Positions 45,201 through 56,800 of a stretch of DNA of 64,000 nt are shown piece after piece. The notes under the pieces were generated by a model. That model was not told the DNA's origin. It saw only the letters and a program-made list of their open reading frames with translations, and did no database searches. The position numbers were made by a program, and so were the translations under genes. Within the stretch, counting starts at the first letter, position 1; every line of letters begins with the position of its first letter. The DNA is from Phytophthora hibernalis. Taxonomy: Eukaryota; Oomycota; Peronosporomycetes; Peronosporales; Peronosporaceae. The stretch covers positions 124,001 through 188,000 of the forward strand of contig JAAKBF010000184.1 of assembly GCA_012656075.1 (NCBI GenBank), read 5' to 3'.

Positions 45201-46206
45201 ACTCCGTGAAGAACGGTGTGCTCCTCCTTGATCTCGAATATCTTCTGACCAAGACTCGCACAAGTCCGGTCGCGACTCTCGAGCTCAGCCTGGAGTTTCC
45301 GGATAGTCGCCTCTGCAGCACGGGTCCGGGCGCTTTGCTGAGCGATAATAGTCCGGGGTTCCGCCGTGAGCTGAGCGATCACCTTGTTGAACGACTCCGT
45401 CATCTCAGTCGAGCGTAAAGAACCCGAGCGATAAACTTCCAGCTCTTTTGTGGCCGTACCCAGCTGGTGGCGCAAGGAGGCTGACTCAGCGATCGCCGAC
45501 TCCATTCGTTTGAAACGAGCAGAAGCCACTCGCTCAGACTTGGCGAGTTTGGTTCGGAGTTCAGCGACCTCGGCTGACGCATCCGGGAGGGTAAAACATC
45601 GCGTGGCAGCGCAGCCAGGATTGAAGTTGCCGATGTCGCCCCGAGGATGGCCTGGCGAGTTGAGACATCAGCGGGTGGAGGAGAGCTGGTCAGCAAAAAT
45701 GATACCAGCTGAGCGACAGAAGCATCACGCTGTCTCTGCTCTTCTCCTTGCTGAGCGAGAGCTCGACGAATCCCAGCGAGGCCAGCGAAATCGCCTGCCG
45801 CGAGATTAGCCAAGTCACCATCTGACTCAGCTAGAGTAGCTGTGCTACCAGCGATTTCCACTGATGAGCCCAGCGATCCCTACCGAGCCGAAGTATCAGC
45901 CTGCTGAAGAACCTGTGCGGCCTCAGCAGCAGGCGGTAGAGCTTGACTGGACCCAGCGACGGAAGATTCCGGCGAGCCCAGCGAGTTCGTCAAGTCGACC
46001 AGATCCTGAGAATCCATCGATGAGTCGATCAGCGGGTCCGAGCGAAGAAACTTGGGCGTGGAGATCCAACGACGCGCGAACAGCGCTCCTGCAACAGCGC
46101 TCGAGCAAGTCTGCGATACTTGAGGGGCAAATAAGCTCGCTGGAAAGAACCAACTCGATGAGACGGCGGTAGCTGTAAGTCCGCAACGGGAAGCTGCTAA
46201 GCGCAC
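42255..46206 (-). CDS. Antisense coding region of the gypsy element (multi-segment, unrecognised protein)
   Basis: Between the chromodomain and the 3' LTR, the opposite strand carries coherent protein-like segments. Read leftward, 46206-45880 is Ser/Ala-rich and acidic. 45861-44747 is a long coiled coil (VAELRTKLAKSERVASARFK, ATIRKLQAELESRDRTCASL). 44533-43220 is Ser-rich with acidic patches (VLADLDVLDEDALDGSP). 43189-42704 is a compact hydrophobic domain (TKIFVALWERNHWIVDSS, ASNFAAIHELWEVYTLERK). 42569-42255 has WRVWWVNHPELHPYNTCFRP. The segments are split by single-base shifts but run in order on one strand. The total is about 1,200-1,300 codons. Antisense ORFs at this position are known in plant Tat/Grande-type elements; this one matches no family I recognise. 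Confidence 0.55.
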
Positions 46207-46389
46207 ACACGCGGCGGGTTAGATGACCATCGGTGAGGACAAGAAGCATGCCAAACGCGGGAAGCGTACCTGGCCAGCGAGAGTAGCAGGGGCGTCCTCG
46301 ACCAGCTTTCAGAAGGTGACAGCACTTGACTCGACGAGATTTTGAACCGAAGGAAAGTTGGAGAGCGGAGGGATGGTCGAGACGGCAGT

Positions 46390-47399
46390 TGTTGTGTTGG
46401 GAAATCCAGATTTTGGGTAACCCTGCACTAGGAATGCCTAAGCTAGACCAGTGGGTACATCGCACACAAGAGGACCAAGTGGGTACGCCGCCAAGTGGTT
46501 ACATCACCAAGTGGATACATCTCACTCAACAGGGAACGGATTTAAACGGGAATCACACTTAGCTGGACTCAGCGAAGGACAGACTCAGCGATGGACGGAC
46601 TCGGCGATAATCGACTCCGCGAAAGTTGGACTCAGCGAGAGTCGACTTGGCGAGAATATGTCTCAAGGGAGATATACCAACTGGGGGATAAATCAGGATC
46701 TGGGCGAAGAGTCGCCGAGAAGTAGGTAAACAGCTCGGCACCAAGGGACGGAGCTGAGCGAAGAGTCGCAGGGAGATCTGTAACGACTCCATTTCATTAG
46801 ATATTTGTATAGGACCGATAGAAGAACATATGGAAGAGGCCGAAGTGGCTCTCCGAAGACATAGAGATAACAATCAGAGTAGAATCTTCTAAGTCCAAGA
46901 ACAGCGTACACTTTTCCGGTAAGTCCCTATGTGGGCTGGATTATGTCTCCCGTCGTTCCCCGAGAGGCATAGCTTGTAGGGGAGCCGTCTGGTAGCGCCA
47001 AGAGATCAAGGTCGGCCCGGGGTGGGCACTTCTCGCTACCAATCGAAGGCAAGACTCGTCGATTCGACGAGCCGGTGGGTTTGCACAACCCAGGACACCG
47101 TAACCTCCTAGCTGGGCGTAATCTGCTCCTGGTGACCTGTAAAAGCGCTCGCGCGCTGCCGTCTATCCTTTGGTGGAGGGCACAGGGTTTTGCACGGAGA
47201 CTGCCCCGCTCAGGCGAGTCTCTGGAGAGTTTGGAGCTTGGTACTTGTTGGGAACAACACTCAACTGGACCCCGGCTGGGGCGAACTGCAAAGGGAACCG
47301 ACAGGAACCCTGCGCAAGCCCAACATCGCCGACCTGACTCGGCGAATTGTTGTGTTGTTGCGTGGAAGCCGAACTAACGACGTTTTTTGTGAATCATAA
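46390..47399 (+). repeat. 3' LTR (about 1,010 bp, 3' tip missing)
   Basis: Begins TGTTGTGTTGGGAAATCC and follows the 5' LTR closely to GAATCATAA at 47399, after which similarity stops eight bases short of the expected ACACCACA end. A purine-rich GGAGAGCGGAGGGA lies at 46360-46375 but is not adjacent to the LTR. Confidence 0.85.
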
Positions 47400-47769
47400 T
47401 TCCGAACGTTTAGGATATATTGAAGCGCGTACCCAGTAAATAGTTTTGTTTAGTTATTGCCCGGCATTCATACAGTGTTTCGTTTCGTTTCTCAGTGAGG
47501 TACATTAATGTCATTTATCTCTACTATGTAGATCTAACGACCTCCTATCTCCGTTCCAGCAGCAGCCTATTCATCAGCCGCCAGCTTCAGTTCCCGCTCT
47601 TGTTGCCACCCTCGGTCGCGTCGGTCGCCCCCTAAAGAGCGGTCTCGTCGGCCCCATATGTGGTCGATAATCCATATTCCATTTTCCAGTGTTCTACCTC
47701 CCTGCGCTAGCCCATGCAGACGTTTCTACTTATCTTGATTGATGCTTCCGTCCGCAGCTTGTAGTTGCC
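47400..47769. other. Spacer between gypsy LTR and LINE 3' end
   Basis: About 0.37 kb, no coding frame. It probably includes the 3' UTR of the leftward LINE. No poly-A tail was recognised. Confidence 0.45.
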
Positions 47770-50700
47770 AACTTTGGAACGAATCCATGGCTTGATTCGC
47801 GAGAAAATCAGCCATTTTGTTGTAAGCTCTTAGGTGGTGATTCCACGTAGTGACTGCCACCTTCGCTAACAATCTTCGACACTTCCACTATAGCGGCACT
47901 AAATGTGGCGCTTTGGGGGGTTCGGGTCTGATGCTGCCGAATGATCAGCATGCTATCCCCCACTACATGGAGCGGAGAGAACCCGCGTGAAGCGCACTCC
48001 TCAGCCCAGTGAGCAGCCCCATATTTTCATCCACGTTATTTGTTGATGTTGCCGCAGCAGAAGAGATGCTGGCTGCCCAGACCAGCTCAATACTGCCGTC
48101 TGTGCTGCGGAGTCTCACCACTACCGCGCCCGCCCTCCTGGGCCCGGGTTCCCGCGCGATCCTCCATAAAAATAGCAAGTAGCACCCCGCCTTCGGTGGA
48201 GACGCTTCTCACGGGTCCTTCACCCTCTAGAACTGCCGCCTTGTCCATCGCCGCCCTATCCTGCAGCCCCGATATATGTCTGTGCATCGAGTTGTACCCA
48301 ATGCGTAATCTGTCGCCCAGTTGGGAAATGTGGTGTCGAGTTGTGATGTTATTCATGTCGTCGAAGTGTTGAACTCTCCATCGCCATGCTGCGTTGAAAT
48401 ACAGTGCCGCACCTAGTCGCCAGCAGCCTTCCACCAACCTCGTGAGGTACTCGTCCATTCACACACTTTCCTTCCTCGGTCACGACGTCGCCTCCGCCGC
48501 GATCTCCCAAAATGCTGTGGAACCCTTGGTAGTTGCAATCCAAAGCATGCCGTCTGTTCCGGAGTCCGAGTTGTTGACATTTGTGGACGAGTCGGGCCAG
48601 GAGCCGTTTCGCAGAGGGGCATGTCCAGAAGACATGATACGCGTCGACGTCCAGTTTGTGAACACACTCCGCGTGAGGGCAGCCAAGCTTGCTGTTTCTG
48701 ACGTCGTACATCGAATACGCGCGCGACTTCATTCTCTAAAGTACTTGCTCTCCCCACGGACCGAGCCCAAGAATCTTTCTGATTCTTTCCATTCCAATAG
48801 GTCCAGTCCATCTGCAGCCTGCACACGGGTCGTCTTCCAACTGTCCACTCTCCGTATTTGCTGCTTCCGCCCCTTGGTTTCTGACGAATGTGCGATATAC
48901 TTTTTGTAGTGCCGCCGCGTGTGTGGTCTCCGTCTACCGGTAAACCACAGGCAAGCCGCCCTGGATATGTGCGGATGCGGGTGAACATATATCATCTTCA
49001 CCTCGTTCGCCACGGCCGATGAAAGCGGCCTCTCCACATTCTGGTGGCAGGTTACCGGCGAGTCTCTGAGAGTGATTTTGTCCTGCAGTGATTACCATTC
49101 TTTCGCTGGGGTCTATCGTTGACGTGACCGGGTGGTCCACCGGTGCCGCCAGCATTCTCACTTCCCTCTCATTGTATCTTCTGGTCAATAAAGTAGGGTA
49201 GTTGACCACTAATGCTATTATCAATCTGGTGACGTCCGTGTGCGCGCCGTTTCTTCCTCTGCGAACGAGTCCTCGTACTGCAATTTTCCCATGCCGTGTT
49301 TGCTGCCACGTGATCACCTCGGCAAATGTCTTGTCCTTTGTTGTGGCACCGCTCATCCACGACGAGGCTGGTCTCAGCTCTCCGGCCGTATCGTACAAAT
49401 AATGCTCGTCGACCATCATTTTAGGCAGCCATTCCAAGCAGAGGATGCCATCCATACTTCCCGTCGCCGTGGCCATGCGTCGCCACAGTGTTCGTAGTGG
49501 TTGGGTCCCGTCCACCCGGTATTTATGAACTACGCGTGTGATGTCTAACGCTTCGAAGTGATCCGCCAGAATCCACATCGCGTTGACCATGCTAGACCTC
49601 TGATCAGACACCTTCGTTCCCCGTCAGAGTGATTAGTCTCCTCCCTGTCTTCCACATCGTGCTTAGTCTCCGACACCCACATTTTGGTGGTGGTAACGAG
49701 TTGGGCGTTATCCATACCGCTGCGATTTGCCGCCCCCATCCTCCGCACTGAGTACACCTCCCACCAAGTGCTGACCACGCGTTATAGCTACAGTCCATTT
49801 ACTCACCGATATTGCTGCAGTTGCCAGTATGTCCGCTCTCAAGTTCGGGATCGCTAAAACCCCGTGCATTCTGTCGAGACCCGCCGTATCCACATCGAGC
49901 CATGCCCTAACACCGCCTACCTCCTCCGTAAATGATGCGTGCCAGACATAATTCCTCAGCTTGCGACTAAATCTGTTGATCGCCTTGGTCGTTGGTCAGT
50001 CATGCTGGGCTATGTAGGTCCGTTTCGGTACAATAACCGCTGCCGCTATCAAACTGCGCTGGTCCACCGTCGTTGTATTCAAACTTGCCAGGCTTAGTCT
50101 GACTCGGAGCTGCGTGTCCGCCACCTCCCAAGTCCCTTCGGCCGGTATTTTACTCCCCACTTGAATGCCTAGGTATCTACCCGAAACTCCGTCTTCCTGA
50201 TAGCTGAGAAGTGAAGGTAATGCTCCATCCGGTGGTTTCCTTTGAGCGCAATAAGGATGGTCTTCTCATCAGTGAGTCGAAGCCCTGAGGCCCGTCCAAA
50301 TGATGCGGTAATATGTCTCGCCTGCTCCAGATGTGCTGGTGATTGCAGGTAATGCGCCGTGTCGTCGGTGTAACCTGCCACCCTGAGCTCGAGTCGCCCG
50401 ATTGCCGGATGCCACTCTTTACCTCCACCTTCCGAGACTTCCCCATTTGTTAGGAACCGGATACTTGTCCCCTCGTGTAGTTTCGCCGCTGCCGTAATGA
50501 GCTGCTCCGGATATCCATGCTGGCGTAGCGTTTTCAACATGTAACTCCGGTCAAGGGAGTCGTATACCTTCCTTTAGTCAAGCAGCATTGTCATTGCTTC
50601 TCCTTGGTCGGGATCGGCAAGTACCATCTTCTGATCCGCCTCATATAGGTGTATTATCTCGTGGATGGTCCTGCCTGGAACGAACCCATTTTGGTTGGGG

Positions 50701-51284
50701 TGAACGCGTTCTGGCAGTGTCGGCATTATACGCGTCGCCATGATCCTCGTTAATATCTTATAGTCCGTATTTATTAGCGCAAGCGGTCGGTAGTTCAACG
50801 CGTTCTTCCGGTTCCCCCTTTTTAAACAAAAGATATCTGCGCCTAAAAAGGAGGCTGGGAATGTTCCCGTTGTGCACGATAGCCCCAAAACAAATGTCAG
50901 TGTCGGCACCAGTTCGGACTCGTAGTTCCGATACCAGTCGTTGCCAATTCTGTCCGGTCCTGTGGCTTTGCCCGTTTTGCATGTTCTGATGACCATTGCC
51001 ACCTCTTCTTCAGTGAATGGATCCGACAGTACCACTTGGCCCTCCGTTGGCTTTGACGGTTGGTCCATCCATCGAACCACCTCGTCGACGGCCGCTGCAT
51101 GTGTCTGTTTTTGTTGGAGGATCGGCGTCCACGCGTCTGCAAAAATGTCCGCCTTCTCGTGCAGTACCGTGTTGGCGCTCCTTGCACCGGGTATGGTGTT
51201 ATGCTGGAACTTGTTCGACACTCTTCTGAAGATTAGTTTGGTCGTCTTCCCGGAGTGTGCTGCGTTGCTTTGACCACGATTCAT
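47770..51284 (-). mobile_element. LINE retrotransposon, copy 1: RT, zinc finger, RNase H (5'-truncated)
   Basis: Read leftward. A pre-RT region (51284-50900) and RT fingers/palm follow (DPFTEEEVAMVIRTCKTGKA, GPDRIGNDWYRNYE, LNYRPLALINTDYKILTRIM, NQNGFVPGRTIHEII). After a deletion, GYTDDTAHYL (YxDD, about 50361) is found. Between SGIRQ and the YxDD block the expected GCPLSPLLF stretch is missing. Downstream lie a Cys/His finger (CPHAECVHKLDVDAYHVFWT) at about 48.64 kb and an RNase H domain (48180-47770: GAGAVVVRL, LHVVGDSMLII, NKMADFLANQAMD). No endonuclease domain is present upstream. Several one-base shifts occur. Confidence 0.78.
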
Positions 51285-52429
51285 ACAGTGTAAATGTAGT
51301 AAGAAAATGGTGGAATTACCTTATCTAAGTGAAAATCTACTTATATGTAATAACATCTGGTTGTCAATTGGCACAAATAAGTGAACCTTGCCCATGTCCT
51401 GCTCCAATGGTGTGCACTACAGACAACGACCGGCAAATCCCCCGACAATAAAATACGCCTGAAGAGAGTGGCACATTCGCTTTGTACTGGGAAAATTAAT
51501 CAAAGATTTAAGCCAATCATATTTTTCTAAATTAAATGAATGGCTGCTACAATGCTGGCCTACAGGTTTCAAATCATGCCGGGTTTTGTCAATATGTACT
51601 CGGTTTGAACGCAATTTGTCTTAAACGGCGCTCCCGGTCCTTGCGGTTTTAACCGTGTGTTGATTGCGTAGTCGCGGTTTTGTTTTAATGTCACAACGCC
51701 CAAATGAATGGAATCGAAGATTCCGTAGCCGTCACAATTCACCATAATGAAGTCCTATATAATTAGAATGCATCGCTTTTGATACGGAACATTCTTGTAA
51801 TGGAGATACATTTGCCGCGTTTTTGGACTTTGTGGGTTGGATTATGTACATTACTGTTTTCTTGGCATTGTAATGCACAAAATTTGATCACCCAGATTGA
51901 AATTTTATCCAATCACAATCTTCTAATTTAATATGGCGTGTTTTGCTGTCGTTTTTACATCTCATCCTTAGCTATGGTGGATGCCGTTCATAAGGTGGCG
52001 CATTTGCCGGTCGTTGTCTGTACTCACAACGCGAACGCATTGCCACTGTGCATATTGCACAGTTTGATCACACAGCGCAACCATCCACAGCTGACGCTGT
52101 GGGGCTGATTCAGCTGTCGTAGCAGGAACTGCTAAAGGGGCTTGAGTTCAATGCTTGCGCTAACCATCCTATAGACAGTAGAAACAAACGGTACAATAGA
52201 GCAGAGTGCAAGATTCGTTGCAGGAAACGAAAGGTTACACGCACACTAGCTGCTCCGTGTGGATTATCGAGAAGAGATCGTTGCGACTCGCAACTAAAAG
52301 TAAATGAAAATTGCGAGACAATGCGGCACTGATGCCGCTCATGCTCTAGTTGTCCATACACAGGTTCAGTATCCTGACCTTGGAAGCAGTGCACAATGCG
52401 AAGCGCGGGTAGCTTCCAACAGACTCGAG

Positions 52430-53220
52430 ACTTTCGTTGGGTGCCAATTTTCGACTAGCCACTTTTTTAATTTTCAGGTAGCCACTTTTTGTGACTACGG
52501 TTTCAACTAGCCACTTCTTGTTTACGAACTAGCCACTAGAGGCCACGCGAAGCAGCAAAAGCGGCTAGTGCAAATCAAACATAGCCTCCAAATTAATTTG
52601 CCACTAGTTGTTTGCCGCACTAGCCACTAGTGGCCACGCGCAACAGCAAAAATGTCTAGTAGAAAAATCAACCTGAATCAATTTACTGGTAACATGTACT
52701 TTTAGGTAGAATACTACACCCTGATCCATCACCACCCCTACCCAGCCAACTTAACAATAAAGACCCCATCTACCTCCCCGGAGGGGGAGCACCTCGCTGC
52801 GCTCGGTCGCCAACAAGCCTGGGTTTAACCCCGCGTTCTGCGCTCGCAAATATTAAACCGCAGGAAGCGTTCTAGCTTCCATTATGTTCTACCCATCGTA
52901 CAATACTACACCCTGATCCCTCACCCCCTACCCAGCCAACCTAACCCTAAATACACCTCTACCTCCCCTGAGAGGAGCACCTCGCTGCGCTCGGTCGCCA
53001 ACAAGCCTGGGTTTAACCCGCGCGCTGCGCACGCGGATCTTAAACCGCAGGAAGAGGACCAAAAGTGTGCAACATTATAGTACCGTGGAAGTCGGACTAA
53101 GTGCGATCATGCAGTGTCTAGCTGACACGCAGAAAGTGGCTATTTGGAACGGCACTCTCAAAAGTGGCTAGCTGGAAATTATAAAGTGGGTACCCGAAAA
53201 TAAATACCAACTTTCGATAG
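52430..53220. mobile_element. Nested MITE-like unit with repeated ACTAGCCACT motifs
   Basis: The left side (52430-52660) repeats ACTAGCCACTT/TAGCCACT at least six times, including a ~90-bp tandem duplication. The right side (53135-53218) carries AAGTGGCTA words in the opposite sense and ends ACCAACTTTCG, an imperfect reverse of the left TTTCGTTGGGTGCC. It resembles a non-autonomous element with subterminal transposase-binding repeats. Confidence 0.45.
52713..53051. repeat. ~192-bp tandem duplication holding palindromic repeat copies B and C
   Basis: Two units begin ACTACACCCTGATCC at 52713 and 52905. Each contains GAGCACCTCGCTGCGCTCGGTCGCCAACAAG-like sequence and the palindromic repeat (52818-52864, 53006-53051). 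The second unit is shortened at its end. Confidence 0.75.
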
Positions 53221-53330
53221 CGTGTCCTGTCGGTACATGCAGCAGTCATGTGTGCAAGTACTTACAGGTATAAGTACTTTTTTGGGAGCATCTGTTGTTA
53301 AGTATAATAGATTTTCACTTAGATAAGGTA

Positions 53331-53882
53331 TTTTAATAGGAATTATTAAAATAATTCATCTAAGAATATGTGTGCGTCATTGCATTGCCGACTAATCTCT
53401 TTACTTTCATTCAAGACTACGTACAAAAACTTGTATCGCATCATTCACGGACACTTATTCGTGCAATTTGAACGAAACAGCTATCTTGGCCAACAAAATT
53501 TGGACGGTGATAGATCCACACAATATCCAAAGAATATGCTGGACCTTCCTAACCCTATCGTAAACAGTCAGATGTTTCCTAGTAAAGATTCAAAGACATA
53601 TGTAAATAAATGACGAATATATCGTTGCTGTGAGCTGCAACGACGTAGTTTACCCGAATGCGACGTCTAAAATATGAAAACCAAGTATTGTAGCAGGTCG
53701 TGTTTGTGTTGTGCCGGTTTGTGGCTTTGTTGTACAGAATGGTTCCATACCATGATGACAAACCACAATCCATAGGGGAAAAGCTGCAATAAGAAACAAA
53801 TTAACGGTTCACTCTCAAATGCAAAAATATGTTTGTATTGATGCTCGCCTCTGATCTGCTCCTTCCTCTTTTTCCTTTCTCT
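53331..53882. other. AT-rich spacer, no supported gene
   Basis: A leftward frame at 53773-53579 (YNTWFSYFRRRIRVNYVVAA) is low confidence and may be 3' untranslated sequence of the MULE-Ulp1 gene. No other feature. Confidence 0.4.
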
Positions 53883-56800
53883 TTAAACAACTTCACCCGC
53901 TGAATCGTGCGCACACAAACGTAAGTACCGTAGACGGTAGTTCTGCCCCAATTCGTAGCACGCGTTGCTCCACTTGTGGCCGGTAATCATTGACTCCAGG
54001 AAAAATAAGCACCACACACCACAGGAGTGTTCGTCTTCTTGCTTACGCTTATCCCACCGTTCAAACTGCGCCGTAGGTTGGCCACTCAGCTGAGGGACAA
54101 TAGCATTCACCACCGCCATTTCCAAAGTTGTGTAACTTGATTTTGCCTGCTGGGGTCAAACAGCGTGCACTTTGCTTGATCGGACGTCAAGTCCAGGTAG
54201 AAAGCCACCCAATGGAACCCCCCAATTTTAACCACCCCGATTTGGCGCTGTACAGTATCGTAAAAGGCTCCGTGCGCAGCTGCTGCCTTCTGTTGTGTTG
54301 ATACGTCTGATAATGGGAACCAGTCCGGCGTGAAAAACCCAACGCTTGTCGAAACGTATCGACGCGCCATCATGATCAGCCCTGCACGCATACACGTCGA
54401 TCCCAGCCACTCTGTTGTGCGAAACTCGAGGAGTCGCACTCCTTCAATCTCCTCCCCAGACATGACGTACTTGTTTAAGGCCATGTTTTCCACGGTATCT
54501 GAGAAAATAAGCTATCAGCACAAAACAACATATCCGGTATACAACACCGATTAGTACCGGACACAAGCATTTGATACCAGGTGTACAACACCGTTTAATA
54601 CCGGATAGAAGCATATGGTACCAAATGGGTACGCAACTTGGGTAGTGAAATGCAGTCGTCGAATGGTTCCATCACGCCGGAACTCGGAATTGGCAGCTTA
54701 TCAAGCCACTGCAGCATGTCCTTCACTTTAGTCACTGCCTCCCTTGCGTCGATAACCAATATCATAGTGTTCAATTGCTCCAAAGGCGCGTACCCGAAGT
54801 CGTCCCAACGGGCGAGATACACCGCGTTGCCTTCTTCGCCAGGGCCTTTCATATCAATGTCTGTAATAGCCGATGCGCACGTTGCTCTCGGTAGTATGTT
54901 GGTGGGCTGAGGGATTGCCTGCCCCGCATTCATTCGCTGAATCGTGTGCCTAGATCGTATCTCCAACTCCTTCATCGGTAACAGCTCGACCTACAATATT
55001 CACATCAGCTCCGGAAGCGAGAGAAACACCCTTGTCTATTTACACGTACCATTTTAGCCGCGATGTCGTAGCAGTATGGCTGTGTCAGAAGCAGACGAAC
55101 GTCGGCCAGTCTAGTTGGGGTCTTCGACTGGCATCGCGCGAGCATCTTAGCGCGGCGGTGGACTCGCTGCAAATTTTGAGCTTTCTTGGCCTTGTTTTAT
55201 TTTCTTCGTGTCGCCTGGGTTTTCCGTACGGCCTTTGAGAACTGCAGCTTCGACGATTGTGACCGTTCTTCTTCCTACTTGATCGCTGGAGTCTCTGCTT
55301 TCGTGGCCTGTTCTTCTGGTACTTGCATACTTGGTTCCTCCTGACTGCTTTCCACTTGCCTTCTCTTCTTGGGCTTGCTCTCAACGACAGCCATATCATC
55401 CACCAGCTTGCGAACTCCGCCAGATCGGCAGAGATTCTGAAATGTCTGGAGAAACGCAAATGTGGCCATGAAATCCTCTGCACTCTGATCAGCCATGATC
55501 CCTAGAATCTGTGGACATATAATTGCACGCGCCTCGCTGTACGTTTGGTCTTTGGTCATAGATCGATTTGAAACCACACTCCGTCGCGCACTGCGGAGAG
55601 TGCCGCCGACATCAATATGGCCGGTAGAGATGTCGTTTACGGGAGAAAAGAGAGACCATCGCGCTGTGTAGAACTTCGGTGGGGTATGGCAGACTCATAA
55701 GACTGGTGGTATCTGAAGAAGATGACGTGTCGGCAGGGCAGTAACACCGTCCGCATAATGGTGCAATTGCACTGGAATGTCTACGAGGAATACACACAGA
55801 AATACATACAGAAATGTTACCAAATGATACCGGAGCGACCAAATACACCGGCGCAGAGGTGCCGGATATCCCAAATGATACCAGAGCGACCGAATCGTAC
55901 AAGATACACGTACGGTTGTATTTACAACGTAGAGGGAATGCTCTTCTTCATCACTTAGCATGCGCAGCTCCGCTCTGGCGCCGTCAAACTTCAGGGAATA
56001 TTGTGCGTCAGCGCTGCATGCGATTTTGTACTGGTCTCACTCAAGCCGATAAGCATGAGGGCTTATCTGCACAGCCAACGTTAGGAGTTCTGGGTCTGCG
56101 GCATCTTGTGCAAGTGGGGTCTGGCGAGTCTGAACTCCTTCATGTATCGCTCCTGTGATCACTCATGCAGCATTATCAGCGTACCAATTAGCTGGTCCAA
56201 TGGGTCTCCGCGCTCAACAACCTGCTTGATCTTTCCCCAGCCACTCTCGATCCGATTGTTTGTTAAGGTGAGGCACGTTATCCCGATTATAGTCAGCCCA
56301 TTCACGTCTGCAGGACTCCCAGTTGGTATCGAAATACACGAATAAGGGGTCGTTCTTGTCATTCCCAAGCGACCGCAGCATATCTTGTCGGTACGTCGAG
56401 TAGGATTTAGCTTCATCATCAACTGTAGCGCGCTTTTAACATCCTTCTTGTCCTCCGAGTCACGCTTGTATCTGCTACAGGCCTGTACATTCATCAGCGT
56501 TTAGCGTGCACACACCGACGTGCATACATTAGCAGCACAATATATCTGTCTGCGAAGATAGTCGATCACGTGGAACTGACACAGCAGTTGCTGAGTGTCT
56601 GGAAACGCTTCAGCTAGAACACATTTTTCGTTAACATCGTTGTCTGTCACCACAACGCGGATATTGACCCATGCCGGATTGGATTCCTTAAACGCTTCCA
56701 AGCAGAAGGTCAAGTTCTCCATCGTCTCGCTCTCCACAAGGGAGTGTTGTACGTATTGTCCCTACAGTAAGTCACACGATACATATTTTTACATTAGTAT

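Larger units (their letters stand above)
33617..47399 (+). mobile_element. Full-length Ty3/gypsy chromovirus-like retrotransposon with antisense 3' region (13.8 kb)
   Basis: LTRs at 33617-34649 and 46390-47399 flank, in order, a primer site, gag with a CCHC knuckle, retropepsin, RT, RNase H, integrase, chromodomain, then a ~4-kb region coding on the opposite strand. The LTRs are about 97 percent identical by eye. The right one lacks the last eight bases and the left one has one extra ~16-20-bp repeat unit. Target-site duplication could not be identified. The coding parts carry several in-frame stops and frame changes. The motif ACTCAGCGA/ACTCGGCGA recurs throughout. Confidence 0.9.
51319..53328. 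mobile_element. TIR element flanked by TA (2.0 kb, non-coding) with nested repeats
   Basis: CCTTATCTAAGTGAAAATCT at 51319-51338 recurs as its exact reverse complement at 53309-53328. Both copies are flanked by TA (51317-51318 and 53329-53330). The interior has no convincing coding frame. It contains a second inverted-repeat unit (52430-53220) and a ~192-bp tandem duplication (52713-53051). A TA-duplicating, non-autonomous DNA transposon is the likely reading. Confidence 0.6.

Noticed and set aside
48165..48185. Loss of the first catalytic Asp in the RNase H of LINE copy 1
   Set aside because: A one-base loss after a T run explains the change better than a substitution.
52790..53000. CTCGCTGCGCTCGGTCG-like stretch resembling cloning-vector origin sequence
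   Set aside because: Only about 17 bases agree, it occurs twice inside a genomic tandem duplication, and no other vector sequence surrounds it.
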